The translations under genes were made by a program, and so were the position numbers. 64,000 nucleotides of DNA from positions 3,596,001 to 3,660,000 of the forward strand of contig NZ_CP026304.1 of assembly GCF_003054555.1 (NCBI RefSeq), given 5' to 3'. The DNA is from Streptomyces lunaelactis. GTDB taxonomy: Bacteria > Actinomycetota > Actinomycetes > Streptomycetales > Streptomycetaceae. Within the stretch, counting starts at the first letter, position 1. Each line of letters opens with the position of its first letter. Shown piece after piece: positions 11,043-18,434 of the stretch. The notes under the pieces were generated by a model that saw only the letters and a list, made by a program, of their open reading frames with translations, ran no database searches and was not told where the DNA came from.

Positions 11043-11086
11043 GGAGCGCCCCGCCTCACCGGGCATCCGGTGGGACGGGGCGCTCC
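11043..11086. terminator. Bidirectional hairpin terminator between tetR and tam
   Basis: GGAGCGCCCCG (11043-11053) pairs with CGGGGCGCTCC (11076-11086). A second inner helix (CTCACCGG with CCGGTGGG around GCAT) extends the stem. It lies between convergent genes. Confidence 0.8.
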
Positions 11087-11132
11087 CGCGTGCTCAGCCC
11101 GCCCCCGTCCTTTTGGTCGACTGCGGCGAGCA

Positions 11133-11954
11133 TCAGGAAGCCTTTCGTGCGACGGCGAAGATCCGGCGGAACGGGAACACCGTGCCGTGCGGGCCCGGCG
11201 GGTAGGCCTTGCGGAGCAGGTCCCGGTACTGGCCCAGGAATTCGGTCGCGGCATCCGGGTCGTCCGCGAGTTCGGTGAGGACCGGGCGCAGGGCGGTGCC
11301 CTTGACCCAGTCCAGCACCGGGTCGTCCCCGGCGAGGAGCTGGAGGTAGGTGGTCTCCCAGGTGTCCGTCTCGCAGCCGAGGTTCATCAGGCGGCCGAGA
11401 TAGTCGGCAGGATCCAGGATGTGGACGTAGCGCCGCCCGTGATCGCCGAGCCGGCCGCGCCACTGCGCGGTGTCGCAGAGCTCGTCGAGCAGGGCATGGC
11501 TGGGTGACGTGAAATTACCGGGGACCTGGAAGGCGAGGGTGCCGCCCGGGGCGAGGCCCTCGATCCACAGGGCAAAGGATTCGGGGTGGTCCGGCACCCA
11601 CTGCAGTGCCGCGTTGGAGACGATCAGGTCGTACGGTTCGTCGGGCGTCCAGTGCGCGGCGTCGGCGGCCCTGAAGTCCAGCCGGCCGCCGCCGGGTGTC
11701 GTGCCGGCATGCTCTTTCTCTGCGATCGCGAGCATCTCGGGCGAGAGGTCGAAGCCGGTGATGCGGGCTTGTGGCCAGCGGTCGGCGAGGAGTGCCGTGA
11801 CATTGCCGGGTCCGCAGCCGATGTCGGCTATGCGGGCGGGTCGGTCGCTATGGGGCAGCTGAGGTATCCGGGTGAGGAGATCAAGGAACGGCCGGGTGCG
11901 ATGCCCGGCGTGGCGCAAGTACTGGTGTGGATCCCACGTTGGTGCGGAATGCAT
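11133..11954 (-). CDS. tam: Trans-aconitate 2-methyltransferase
   Basis: Tam methylates trans-aconitate, an aconitase inhibitor formed when cis-aconitate leaks from a damaged aconitase, and so relieves the TCA cycle. The 273-residue protein has the SAM-binding motif IADIGCGPGNVTALLADRWP (about residues 43-62), an acidic motif II (ITGFDLSPEMLAIAEK) and the downstream DLIVSNAALQWVPD region characteristic of Tam. The gene is divergent from a MarR-family gene, with a palindrome between them. This is the arrangement of S. coelicolor SCO3132/SCO3133 (tam/tamR), where TamR represses tam and citrate or trans-aconitate relieves repression. Confidence 0.9.
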   Translation of the reverse strand: MHSAPTWDPHQYLRHAGHRTRPFLDLLTRIPQLPHSDRPARIADIGCGPGNVTALLADRWPQARITGFDLSPEMLAIAEKEHAGTTPGGGRLDFRAADAAHWTPDEPYDLIVSNAALQWVPDHPESFALWIEGLAPGGTLAFQVPGNFTSPSHALLDELCDTAQWRGRLGDHGRRYVHILDPADYLGRLMNLGCETDTWETTYLQLLAGDDPVLDWVKGTALRPVLTELADDPDAATEFLGQYRDLLRKAYPPGPHGTVFPFRRIFAVARKAS

Positions 11955-12036
11955 GCTCGAGCCCCCTTTCAGGAACGGTGCGCCGAAGCGGAACGAAGTT
12001 CCAGCCCGACCATGCCCAAGCCTGCGTCCGAATATA

Positions 12037-12050
12037 TCTTGATGTCAAGA
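12037..12050. promoter_or_regulatory. TamR operator (TCTTGATGTCAAGA)
   Basis: TCTTGA-TG-TCAAGA is a perfect palindrome in the 131-bp divergent tam/tamR gap, 36 bp before the tamR ATG and 82 bp upstream of tam. It has the size and symmetry of a MarR/TamR-dimer site and is one of few AT-richer spots in the region. One bound dimer could control both genes. Confidence 0.8.
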
Positions 12051-12085
12051 GACTTCACATCGAGGGACCCTCTACACTGATCGAC

Positions 12086-12583
12086 ATGGAGGACGAGGTC
12101 GATCGACTGGTCGCAGCATGGCGCCGTGAGCGCCCCGACCTCGACGTGGAACCACTCGAGGTGCTCAGCCGCGTCTCCAGGCTGGCCCGCCATCTCGACC
12201 GGGCCCGGCGGCTCGCGTTCTCCGAGCACAATCTGGAGCCGTGGGAGTTCGACGTGCTGACCTCGCTGCGGCGCGCGGGGGCTCCGTATCAGCTCTCGCC
12301 CGGACAGCTGCTGACCCAGACGCTGGTCACCTCTGGCACGATGACCAATCGCATCGACCGGCTGGCCAAAAAGGACCTGGTCGAGCGGCTGCCGGACCCC
12401 AGCGACCGGCGCGGGGTGCTGGTACGCCTGACCCCCGAGGGCCGGGACCGCGCCGACCAGGCGCTGGCCGGGCTGCTCGCGCAGGAGCGCGCGATCCTCG
12501 CCGAGCTGTCACGGGCGCAGCGGGCGGAACTGGCCGCGCTGCTACGCCAGTTGACCGCCCCGTTCGACAACGTCCCCGGCTAG
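12086..12583 (+). CDS. tamR: MarR-family regulator TamR
   Basis: The 165-residue protein has the MarR winged helix: LARHLDRARRLAFSEHNLEPWEFDVLTSLRR, then the recognition region VTSGTMTNRIDRLAKKDLVERLPDPSDRRGVLVRLT. In S. coelicolor TamR (SCO3133) binds citrate, cis- or trans-aconitate and isocitrate and controls tam, aconitase and other TCA-linked genes during oxidative stress. Gene position next to tam and the intervening palindrome support orthology. The ATG at 12086 is chosen because the frame upstream lacks family features. The 3' end overlaps the convergent response-regulator gene by 42 bp. Confidence 0.87.
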   Translation: MEDEVDRLVAAWRRERPDLDVEPLEVLSRVSRLARHLDRARRLAFSEHNLEPWEFDVLTSLRRAGAPYQLSPGQLLTQTLVTSGTMTNRIDRLAKKDLVERLPDPSDRRGVLVRLTPEGRDRADQALAGLLAQERAILAELSRAQRAELAALLRQLTAPFDNVPG

Positions 12584-13321
12584 GTCGACAGGGCCGACTC
12601 CGGCGCGGCGTGCGAGGGCGACCGCGGCGAGCGTGGAGTGCACGCCGAGCTTCCCCAGGACGTTCTGCATGTGCGTACGGACGGTGTGCGGGGACAGGAA
12701 GAGGCGCTCGGCCACGGCTTTGCGCCCCAGGCCCGCGACCATGCAGCGCAGTACTTCCCGTTCGCGCGGGGTCAGCGACTCGACGAGCCGCTCGCTCTCG
12801 GTGCGGTGCTTGCGGGCGGCGGTCAGCTCCCGCAGTACGCCGGTGAGCAGGGCTGGCGGCAGATGCGTCTCGTCCCGCAGCACTCCCCGTATCACCGACA
12901 GCAGCCGCTGCAGCGAGCAGTCCTTGGCGACCCAGCCGGAGGCGCCGGCCTGGAGGGCGAGCGCGGCGCGGCGCGGGTCGTCCTTCTCGGCGAGCACGAC
13001 GGTACGCACGGCGGGCTGGCCGGAACGGACGCCGGCGACCAGGGAGATGCCGTCGACGAGGCCCTCGTCACCGTTGTCGCAGACCGCACGGGCGAAGGTC
13101 ACGGCGCGGCCGCCGGGCACCGCGAGGGTGCCGAGGTCGGCGTCGACGAGCATCACATCGAATCTGCGCCCCTCGGCGGCGGCCCGCTCCAGACACCGCA
13201 GCGCGGCAGGACCGCTGCCGGCCGCGGCGACGTCGACATCGGGCTCGGCCGCCAGTGCGGCAGCGAGCGACTCGGCGAAGATGCGGTGGTCGTCCACCAC
13301 CAGGACCCGGATACGAACCAC
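12542..13321 (-). CDS. Orphan LuxR/NarL-type response regulator
   Basis: The 259-residue product has a receiver domain (RVLVVDDHRIFAESLAAAL at the N-terminus, acidic pair D10/D11, candidate phospho-acceptor D60 in MLVDADLG, Lys in GWVAKD) and a C-terminal LuxR helix-turn-helix (LTPREREVLRCMVAGLGRKA, HTVRTHMQNVLGKLGVHS). A roughly 20-residue insertion follows D60 and is unusual for receivers. The usual Ser/Thr after beta-4 is Ala (VVLAEKDD). No sensor kinase is adjacent. GTG at 13321 has GGGG 6 nt upstream; an in-frame GTG at 13327 is an alternative. A related but more degenerate regulator lies beyond the gal operon. Confidence 0.85.
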   Translation of the reverse strand: MVRIRVLVVDDHRIFAESLAAALAAEPDVDVAAAGSGPAALRCLERAAAEGRRFDVMLVDADLGTLAVPGGRAVTFARAVCDNGDEGLVDGISLVAGVRSGQPAVRTVVLAEKDDPRRAALALQAGASGWVAKDCSLQRLLSVIRGVLRDETHLPPALLTGVLRELTAARKHRTESERLVESLTPREREVLRCMVAGLGRKAVAERLFLSPHTVRTHMQNVLGKLGVHSTLAAVALARRAGVGPVDLAGDVVERGGQLA

Positions 13322-13565
13322 AGACACCCCCAGTGTCGGAGGACGGACCGGCGCGGGTACGGCGCCCGGAGAAATGGGGTACTGCAGCGGTCGCTCGGCC
13401 GCCGCCGTGCTGTCACTGATACCCCGCCCCGGGCGTCGTACCCGACTGTCTCGCCCCCTGATCAGCACCGGCCCCCACCGGTGTTGTGCATCAGCGTACG
13501 GGCGGGGGGCCGGAGCGGAAGGCTATTTGCAGAACTGATTGGCCAGGGTGTTTAGGGTGTGCCAC

Positions 13566-14015
13566 ATGTTTCGTATGGAGACAGAAGTCGACAAAGATCG
13601 GCGGATGCTGCTCGGTGAGCGGCTGGAGAACAGCAACATGGAACGGTCGCCGGCGAAAGGGAAGTTGCGGGGTACGCCGCACGGGGACGAAGTGCCGCTG
13701 GAGATCTGGGCGTTCGCCGACGGCTCGCCGGATCTGGCGGGCGGCCTGACGGCGCTGACATGGGGCCGCTGGCTCCACGTGGACCTGCTCTGGGTCGCGG
13801 ACACCCACCGCGGCTCGGGCCTGGGCACCCGCCTGCTGGCGGAGGCGGAACGCGTGGCCCGGGAGGAACGGGGGTGCGGATGGGCGCGGCTGGAGACGTG
13901 GGACTTCCAGGCGCCGGAGTTCTACCGGGGGCGAGGGTACGAGGTGGTGGGGACGGTGGAGGAGTATCCGCCGGGGGCGACGGAATTCATCCTGACGAAG
14001 CGGCTGGGGAGTTGA
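13566..14015 (+). CDS. GNAT-family N-acetyltransferase
   Basis: The 149-residue protein has the GNAT fold, with the acetyl-CoA pyrophosphate-binding loop in VADTHRGSGLGTRLLAEAE (motif A). It also has the C-terminal motif FYRGRGYEVVGTVEEYPPG. Substrate is not predictable. Start choice is uncertain: ATG at 13566 or 13575, neither with a strong ribosome-binding site. It is convergent with galK, separated by a hairpin terminator. Confidence 0.82.
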   Translation: MFRMETEVDKDRRMLLGERLENSNMERSPAKGKLRGTPHGDEVPLEIWAFADGSPDLAGGLTALTWGRWLHVDLLWVADTHRGSGLGTRLLAEAERVAREERGCGWARLETWDFQAPEFYRGRGYEVVGTVEEYPPGATEFILTKRLGS

Positions 14016-14027
14016 CCGCGACCAGGG

Positions 14028-14090
14028 CCTGTCCGGCCCATCCTGCTGGGCTCGCCCCGCTGCCGGATCCGGCCTGACCGACCGGACAGG
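14028..14090. terminator. Bidirectional hairpin between GNAT gene and galK
   Basis: CCTGTCCGG (14028-14036) pairs with CCGGACAGG (14082-14090), and further GC-rich pairing is possible in the loop. It lies between convergent stop codons. Confidence 0.55.
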
Positions 14091-14103
14091 ACAGGACCTG
14101 CCC

Positions 14104-15210
14104 TCAGGACACGCGGCTCGCGCCCTCGGACGGGATCGCCGAGAAGATCCTCGGCTCCTTGTGGCCCGCCGACGCGAACGACGACACGATCGACTTCGTC
14201 ACCGTCGGCGTCGTCGACCGCTCCGTCAGGACGATCGCCGAACCGCCGAAGCCGCCGCCCGTCATCCTCGCTCCCAGCGCGCCCGCCGACAGCGCGGTGT
14301 CGACCACCAGGTCCAGTTCCGGGCAGGAGATCCGGAAGTCGTCCCGCAGCGACGCGTGGCCCTCGGTCAGGACCGGGCCGATGGCGCGGACCTCGGCCGC
14401 CTCCAGGAGCGCGATCACCCGCTCCACCCGGTGGTTCTCCGTCACGATGTGGCGGACCAGGGCGCGGACCTCCGGGTCGTCCAGCCGGGACAGGGCCTCC
14501 CCCAAGGCCGCGTACGGGACGTCCCGGAGGGCCGGGACGCCCAGCGCCGCCGCCCCCGCCTCGCAGCCCGCGCGGCGTTTGCCGTACTCGCCCTCGCTGT
14601 GGGCGTGCTCGACGCGGGTGTCGACCACCAGAAGTTCCAGGCCCAGCGCGGCCAGGTCGAAGGGGATCTGGCGCTGGGAGAGGTCACGGGTGTCCAGGTA
14701 CAGCACATGGCCCGCCGTGCAGCACGCCGAGGCCGTCTGGTCCATGATCCCGGTGGGCGCGCCGACGTACACGTTCTCGGCGCGCCGGCACAGCCGCGCC
14801 ATCCACCGCCGCTCCAGGCCCAGTTCGTACAGGTCGCTCAGCGCCAGCGCGGTGACAACCTCCAGCGCCGCGGACGAGGAGAGGCCCGCCCCCGTCGGCA
14901 CCGTGGACTCGTAGTGGAGGTCCGCGCCGCCCACCGCGTGGCCCGCCTCGCGCAGCGACCAGACCACGCCCGCCGGGTAGTCGGTCCAGCCGCCCGGCCC
15001 CCGCGCCGGCGCGAGGTCGTCGACGCGCAGCTCCACCGCGCCGCCCGGGACGTCCGCCGAGTGCAGCCGCAGTACGCCGTCGTCGCGCCGCGACGCCGTC
15101 GCGACCGTGGTGTGCGGCAGCGCGAAGGGCATCACGAAACCGTCGTTGTAATCGGTGTGTTCACCGATCAGGTTCACCCGGCCCGGGGCCGCCCACACAC
15201 CTTCGCTCAC
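14104..15210 (-). CDS. galK: Galactokinase
   Basis: Galactokinase phosphorylates alpha-D-galactose with ATP, the first committed Leloir step. The 368-residue protein has the galactokinase signature [20 protein letters not shown] near the N-terminus, the GHMP phosphate loop [14 protein letters not shown] and the C-terminal [11 protein letters not shown] motif. The GTG at 15208-15210 follows GAGGGAG at 8-nt spacing and overlaps the galE stop as GTGA. It is the last gene of the galT-galE-galK operon. Confidence 0.95.
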   Translation of the reverse strand: MSEGVWAAPGRVNLIGEHTDYNDGFVMPFALPHTTVATASRRDDGVLRLHSADVPGGAVELRVDDLAPARGPGGWTDYPAGVVWSLREAGHAVGGADLHYESTVPTGAGLSSSAALEVVTALALSDLYELGLERRWMARLCRRAENVYVGAPTGIMDQTASACCTAGHVLYLDTRDLSQRQIPFDLAALGLELLVVDTRVEHAHSEGEYGKRRAGCEAGAAALGVPALRDVPYAALGEALSRLDDPEVRALVRHIVTENHRVERVIALLEAAEVRAIGPVLTEGHASLRDDFRISCPELDLVVDTALSAGALGARMTGGGFGGSAIVLTERSTTPTVTKSIVSSFASAGHKEPRIFSAIPSEGASRVS

Positions 15211-16229
15211 GACGCGTTCTCCCTCCCGTGGAGCCCATCGAGCCCATCGAGCCCATGCAGCCCGTGGAGCCCACGGAGCCCGCGGACAAAGTCCCAGGCG
15301 TCCGACACGATTCCGGACAGATCCGCACGGCTCGGGGTCCACCCCAGCCGCTCCCTCGCGGTCACCGCCGAGGCGACCAGCACCGCCGGGTCGCCGCCCC
15401 GGCGCGCGGCCACGACCTCCGGGATCGGGTGCCCGGTGACCTCGCGCGCGGTTTCGATGACCTCGCGGACCGAGAAGCCGTTGCCGTTGCCGAGATTGCA
15501 GATCAGATGCTCACCGGCCGTCGCCGCGTCCAGCGCGCGCAGATGCGCCTCGGCGAGGTCCGCGACATGGATGTAGTCGCGTACGCAGGTGCCGTCCGGG
15601 GTCGGGTAGTCGTCCCCGAACACCGAGATCGCCTCACGCTCGCCGAGGGCGACCTGCAGCACCAGCGGGATGAGATGCGACTCGGGATCGTGGCGCTCGC
15701 CGCAACGTCCGTACGCCCCCGCCACGTTGAAGTACCGGAGGGACACCGCCGCGAGACCGTGCGCGGCCGCCTCGCCGGTGATCATGTGGTCGACGGCCAG
15801 CTTGGACGCGCCGTAGGGACTGGTCGGCGCGGTCGGGTCGGACTCGGTGATCGGCGTCGAGACGGGCTCGCCGTACGTCGCCGCGGTCGAGGAGAAGACG
15901 AGCTTACGGACGTGGGCGGCGCGCATCGCCGCCAGCAGCTGCATCGTCCCGCCGACGTTGTTCGCCCAGTACTTCTCGGGCTTGACGACGGACTCGCCGA
16001 CCTGCGAGAAGGCCGCGAAGTGCAGCACCGCGTCGTACGAGGAGTCCAGCCACTTGGCGGCGTCGCGGATGTCGCCCTCGATGAAGGCCGCGCCCGCGGG
16101 CACGCCCTCGCGGAAGCCGGTGGAGAGGTTGTCGAGGACGCTCACCTCGTGGCCGGCCTCCAGCAGATGCTGGGCAACGACACTGCCGACGTATCCCGCG
16201 CCGCCCGTGACCAGGTACTTCTTGCTCAC
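15207..16229 (-). CDS. galE: UDP-glucose 4-epimerase
   Basis: GalE interconverts UDP-galactose and UDP-glucose using bound NAD. The 340-residue protein begins with the Rossmann motif [20 protein letters not shown] and carries the catalytic YGASK (YxxxK) and the [11 protein letters not shown] region. Its start codon (GTG at 16229) overlaps the galT stop and its stop overlaps the galK start, both as GTGA. The last about 20 residues are an odd low-complexity tail of repeated Gly-Leu-His/Asp units, extending past the usual GalE end. Confidence 0.95.
   Translation of the reverse strand: MSKKYLVTGGAGYVGSVVAQHLLEAGHEVSVLDNLSTGFREGVPAGAAFIEGDIRDAAKWLDSSYDAVLHFAAFSQVGESVVKPEKYWANNVGGTMQLLAAMRAAHVRKLVFSSTAATYGEPVSTPITESDPTAPTSPYGASKLAVDHMITGEAAAHGLAAVSLRYFNVAGAYGRCGERHDPESHLIPLVLQVALGEREAISVFGDDYPTPDGTCVRDYIHVADLAEAHLRALDAATAGEHLICNLGNGNGFSVREVIETAREVTGHPIPEVVAARRGGDPAVLVASAVTARERLGWTPSRADLSGIVSDAWDFVRGLRGLHGLHGLDGLDGLHGRENAS
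15228..15290 (-). repeat. 9-bp tandem repeats encoding the GalE tail
   Basis: The sequence GAGCCCATC and variants are repeated about six times on the plus strand. Read on the minus strand it encodes [19 protein letters not shown] just before the galE stop. It looks like replication-slippage expansion of a coding triplet pattern. Confidence 0.85.
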
Positions 16230-17269
16230 TCGCTCGCTACCTCTCGCAGTCGCTCGGCCGCGGTCTCCGGCGGCACATCGTTGATGAACACGCTCATACC
16301 GGACTCGGAACCCGCGAGGAACTTCAGCTTGCCGGAAGTCCGGCGAATGGTGAAAAGCTCGAGATGGAGCCCGAAGTCATCACGGCTGTTCTCCCCGAAG
16401 GGCGCCTGGTGCCAGGCCGCGATGTACGGCGTCGGCGGCTCGGCGTCCCCGAAGATCCGGTCGAAGCGCCTCAACAGTTCCAGATAGATCTGTGGGAACT
16501 CTGTGCGCGCCGCGTCGTCCAGCGCCCGCAGGTCCGGCACGCGCCGCAGGGGATACAGATGCACCTCGTACGGCCAGTGCGCCGCGTACGGCACGAACGC
16601 GACCCAGTGCTCGCCCTCCAGCACCACCCGTGCGCCCTCCGCACGCTCCCGCGCGACCAGGTCGTCGAAGAGGTTGCGGCCGGTCCTGGCCAGGTGTTCG
16701 GCGGCCGAGCGCAGCATCAGCGCGGTGCGCGGGGTGACGAAGGGGTACGCGTAGATCTGGCCGTGCGGATGCCCCAGCGTCACGCCGATCTCGGCGCCGC
16801 GGTTCTCGAAGCAGAAGACCTGTTCCACCTGCGGGAGTTCGGCGAGCTCGGCCGTCCGGTCGGTCCAGGCGTCCAGTACCAGCGCGGCCTGTTCCTCGCT
16901 CAGGTCGGCGAACGAGGCGTCGTGGTCGGAGGTGAAGCAGACCACCTCGCAGCGGCCGGAGTCACCCGCGAGGGAGGGGAAGCGGTTCTCGAAGACGGCG
17001 ACGTCGTAGTCGGCGGCCGGGATCTCGCTGAGGCGCCCGTCCCTGGAGGGGCAGAGCGGGCATGCGTCGGCCGGCGGATGGTAGATGCGCCCCTGGCGGT
17101 GCGAGGCGATGGCGACGGAGTCGCCGAGCAGCAGGTCGTGGCGGATGTCGGAGGTGGTGGAGACGGGATCGAGCGGCCGCCGGTCGACGGCGTCACGCAC
17201 GGCGTCGTCGCGGGAGTCGTAGTAGAGCAACTCGCGACCGTCGGCGAGCCGGGTCGATGTCTTCTTCAC
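16226..17269 (-). CDS. galT: Galactose-1-phosphate uridylyltransferase
   Basis: GalT exchanges UMP between UDP-glucose and galactose-1-phosphate. The 347-residue protein contains the active-site [15 protein letters not shown], whose central HPH supplies the uridylylated His. It also has the metal-site cysteines in CPLCPSRDG. The GTG at 17269 is preceded by GAGGGAG 7 nt upstream. It is the promoter-proximal gene of galTEK, as in S. lividans and S. coelicolor, where the operon is galactose-inducible. Confidence 0.95.
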   Translation of the reverse strand: MKKTSTRLADGRELLYYDSRDDAVRDAVDRRPLDPVSTTSDIRHDLLLGDSVAIASHRQGRIYHPPADACPLCPSRDGRLSEIPAADYDVAVFENRFPSLAGDSGRCEVVCFTSDHDASFADLSEEQAALVLDAWTDRTAELAELPQVEQVFCFENRGAEIGVTLGHPHGQIYAYPFVTPRTALMLRSAAEHLARTGRNLFDDLVARERAEGARVVLEGEHWVAFVPYAAHWPYEVHLYPLRRVPDLRALDDAARTEFPQIYLELLRRFDRIFGDAEPPTPYIAAWHQAPFGENSRDDFGLHLELFTIRRTSGKLKFLAGSESGMSVFINDVPPETAAERLREVASE

Positions 17270-17289
17270 TCCGGGGCTCCCTCAGCCTC

Positions 17290-17326
17290 CCAACAGAACC
17301 GCACATAACAAATCACCAGCCAACAG
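17290..17326 (-). promoter_or_regulatory. Direct repeats upstream of galT, likely gal promoter/operator
   Basis: CCAACAG occurs at 17290-17296 and again at 17320-17326, exactly 30 bp (three helical turns) apart, in an AT-richer pocket before galT. On the coding strand each reads CTGTTGG. No other gene is visible in the 250-bp gap from 17270 to 17519. The repeats are plausible regulator half-sites of the inducible gal promoter; the -10/-35 pair is not obvious. Confidence 0.45.
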
Positions 17327-17519
17327 TACGCGTCAATGGGCAGGCGCGTACGGAGAGCGCTTGCACACAGAGGGGCCAGGGCTGCGTTGCGTGGCATGAA
17401 GGCAGACATGGGGCGCCGGTATCGGCTGTACCCCCGCAGGGAAGCAGCTAGGCCGTGTCTGACAAATGGCGCCGTCCGCCCGCAGGGCGGGGTGCGCGGC
17501 GTCCGGTGCTGGTCCGGTC

Positions 17520-18227
17520 CTACTCCGCCGCCGGTCCGGGCGACGCCGACACGATCGCCGACACGATCGTCGCCCGGTCCAGGAGTCCGGTACGCGCCGC
17601 CAGCGCCGCCGCCTCGAGCCGGGAGCCAACCCCCAGCTTCATCAGCACCCGCTGCACATGCGTACGGGCCGTGCTCGGCGCGATCCCCATCCCGGCCGCG
17701 ATCAGCCGGGTGTCCTCGCCCTCCGCGACCCTGACCAGCACCTCGACCTCACGCGGGGTGAGCAGCTGCAGCAGCCGCTGCCCTTCGTCGTCCGGCTGGG
17801 CGGCCGGGTTGAGCAACTCGGCGAACGCGCCCTGCAGCAGCTGCGGAGCCACCACCGCCTCGCCCGCCCGCGCCTTGACCATCGCGCGCTCGACGCCCTC
17901 GATGCGCTCGTCGTGGCGTACGTAACCAGAGGCGCCGGCCGCGAAGGCCGCGGCTATCCCGCGCGGACTCGGCACCGGGCCGAGCACCACCACTGCCACC
18001 TGCGGGCGCTCCCGCTTGATCCTCACGATCGGGTCGAAGGCGCCCGGCTCCGCCGGTGTCGCCGTGCCCAGCAGGCACACCTCGGGCGCCCTGGCCACCA
18101 CCAGCTCGGCCGCGCCGGCCGCGGGAGCGGCCGCCGCGAGCACCCGGTGCCCGCGCAGCTTCAAGGCCGAGGCGAGTGCCTCGGCGAGCAGTCTGTGGTC
18201 GTCGACCACCATGAGCCGCACGCCCAT
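17520..18227 (-). CDS. Atypical LuxR-type response regulator lacking phospho-acceptor
   Basis: The 235-residue protein has a receiver-like N-terminus (VRLMVVDDHRLLAEALASAL) and a C-terminal LuxR helix-turn-helix (LTPREVEVLVRVAEGEDTRL, STARTHVQRVLMKLGVGS). In the receiver the phospho-acceptor Asp is replaced by Gly (G54 in VCLLGTATP), the conserved Ser/Thr by Gly (VVLG) and the Lys by His (GYVRHDE). It therefore cannot be phosphorylated in the usual way and may bind a small molecule or act constitutively. ATG at 18227 has GGAGGG 7 nt upstream. It resembles the regulator at 12542-13321 and has no partner kinase. Confidence 0.85.
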   Translation of the reverse strand: MGVRLMVVDDHRLLAEALASALKLRGHRVLAAAAPAAGAAELVVARAPEVCLLGTATPAEPGAFDPIVRIKRERPQVAVVVLGPVPSPRGIAAAFAAGASGYVRHDERIEGVERAMVKARAGEAVVAPQLLQGAFAELLNPAAQPDDEGQRLLQLLTPREVEVLVRVAEGEDTRLIAAGMGIAPSTARTHVQRVLMKLGVGSRLEAAALAARTGLLDRATIVSAIVSASPGPAAE

Positions 18228-18377
18228 CGAGCAACCCTCCCCGTCGGAGCTGGCCCCCCGGCCCTCCTGACCCGGCAAGCTACACGCTTGTTCGAGATCG
18301 CGCGCCCTTAACCCGGCAGAAGTCCCCCAGAATGCCGAATTCTTCGCCAAACAGGGCTACAACAGGACTGCTCATGA

Positions 18378-18419
18378 CTGTGGCCCGGCCCATCGGAGTA
18401 CCGATGTGCCGGGCCACAG
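18378..18419 (-). terminator. Hairpin terminator after the propeller gene cluster
   Basis: A 19-bp stem with one mismatch (18378-18396 with 18401-18419) surrounds the loop AGTA. It lies 16 bp beyond the stop of the last minus-strand propeller gene. Confidence 0.8.
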
Positions 18420-18434
18420 GCCGGAATTGCGGAA

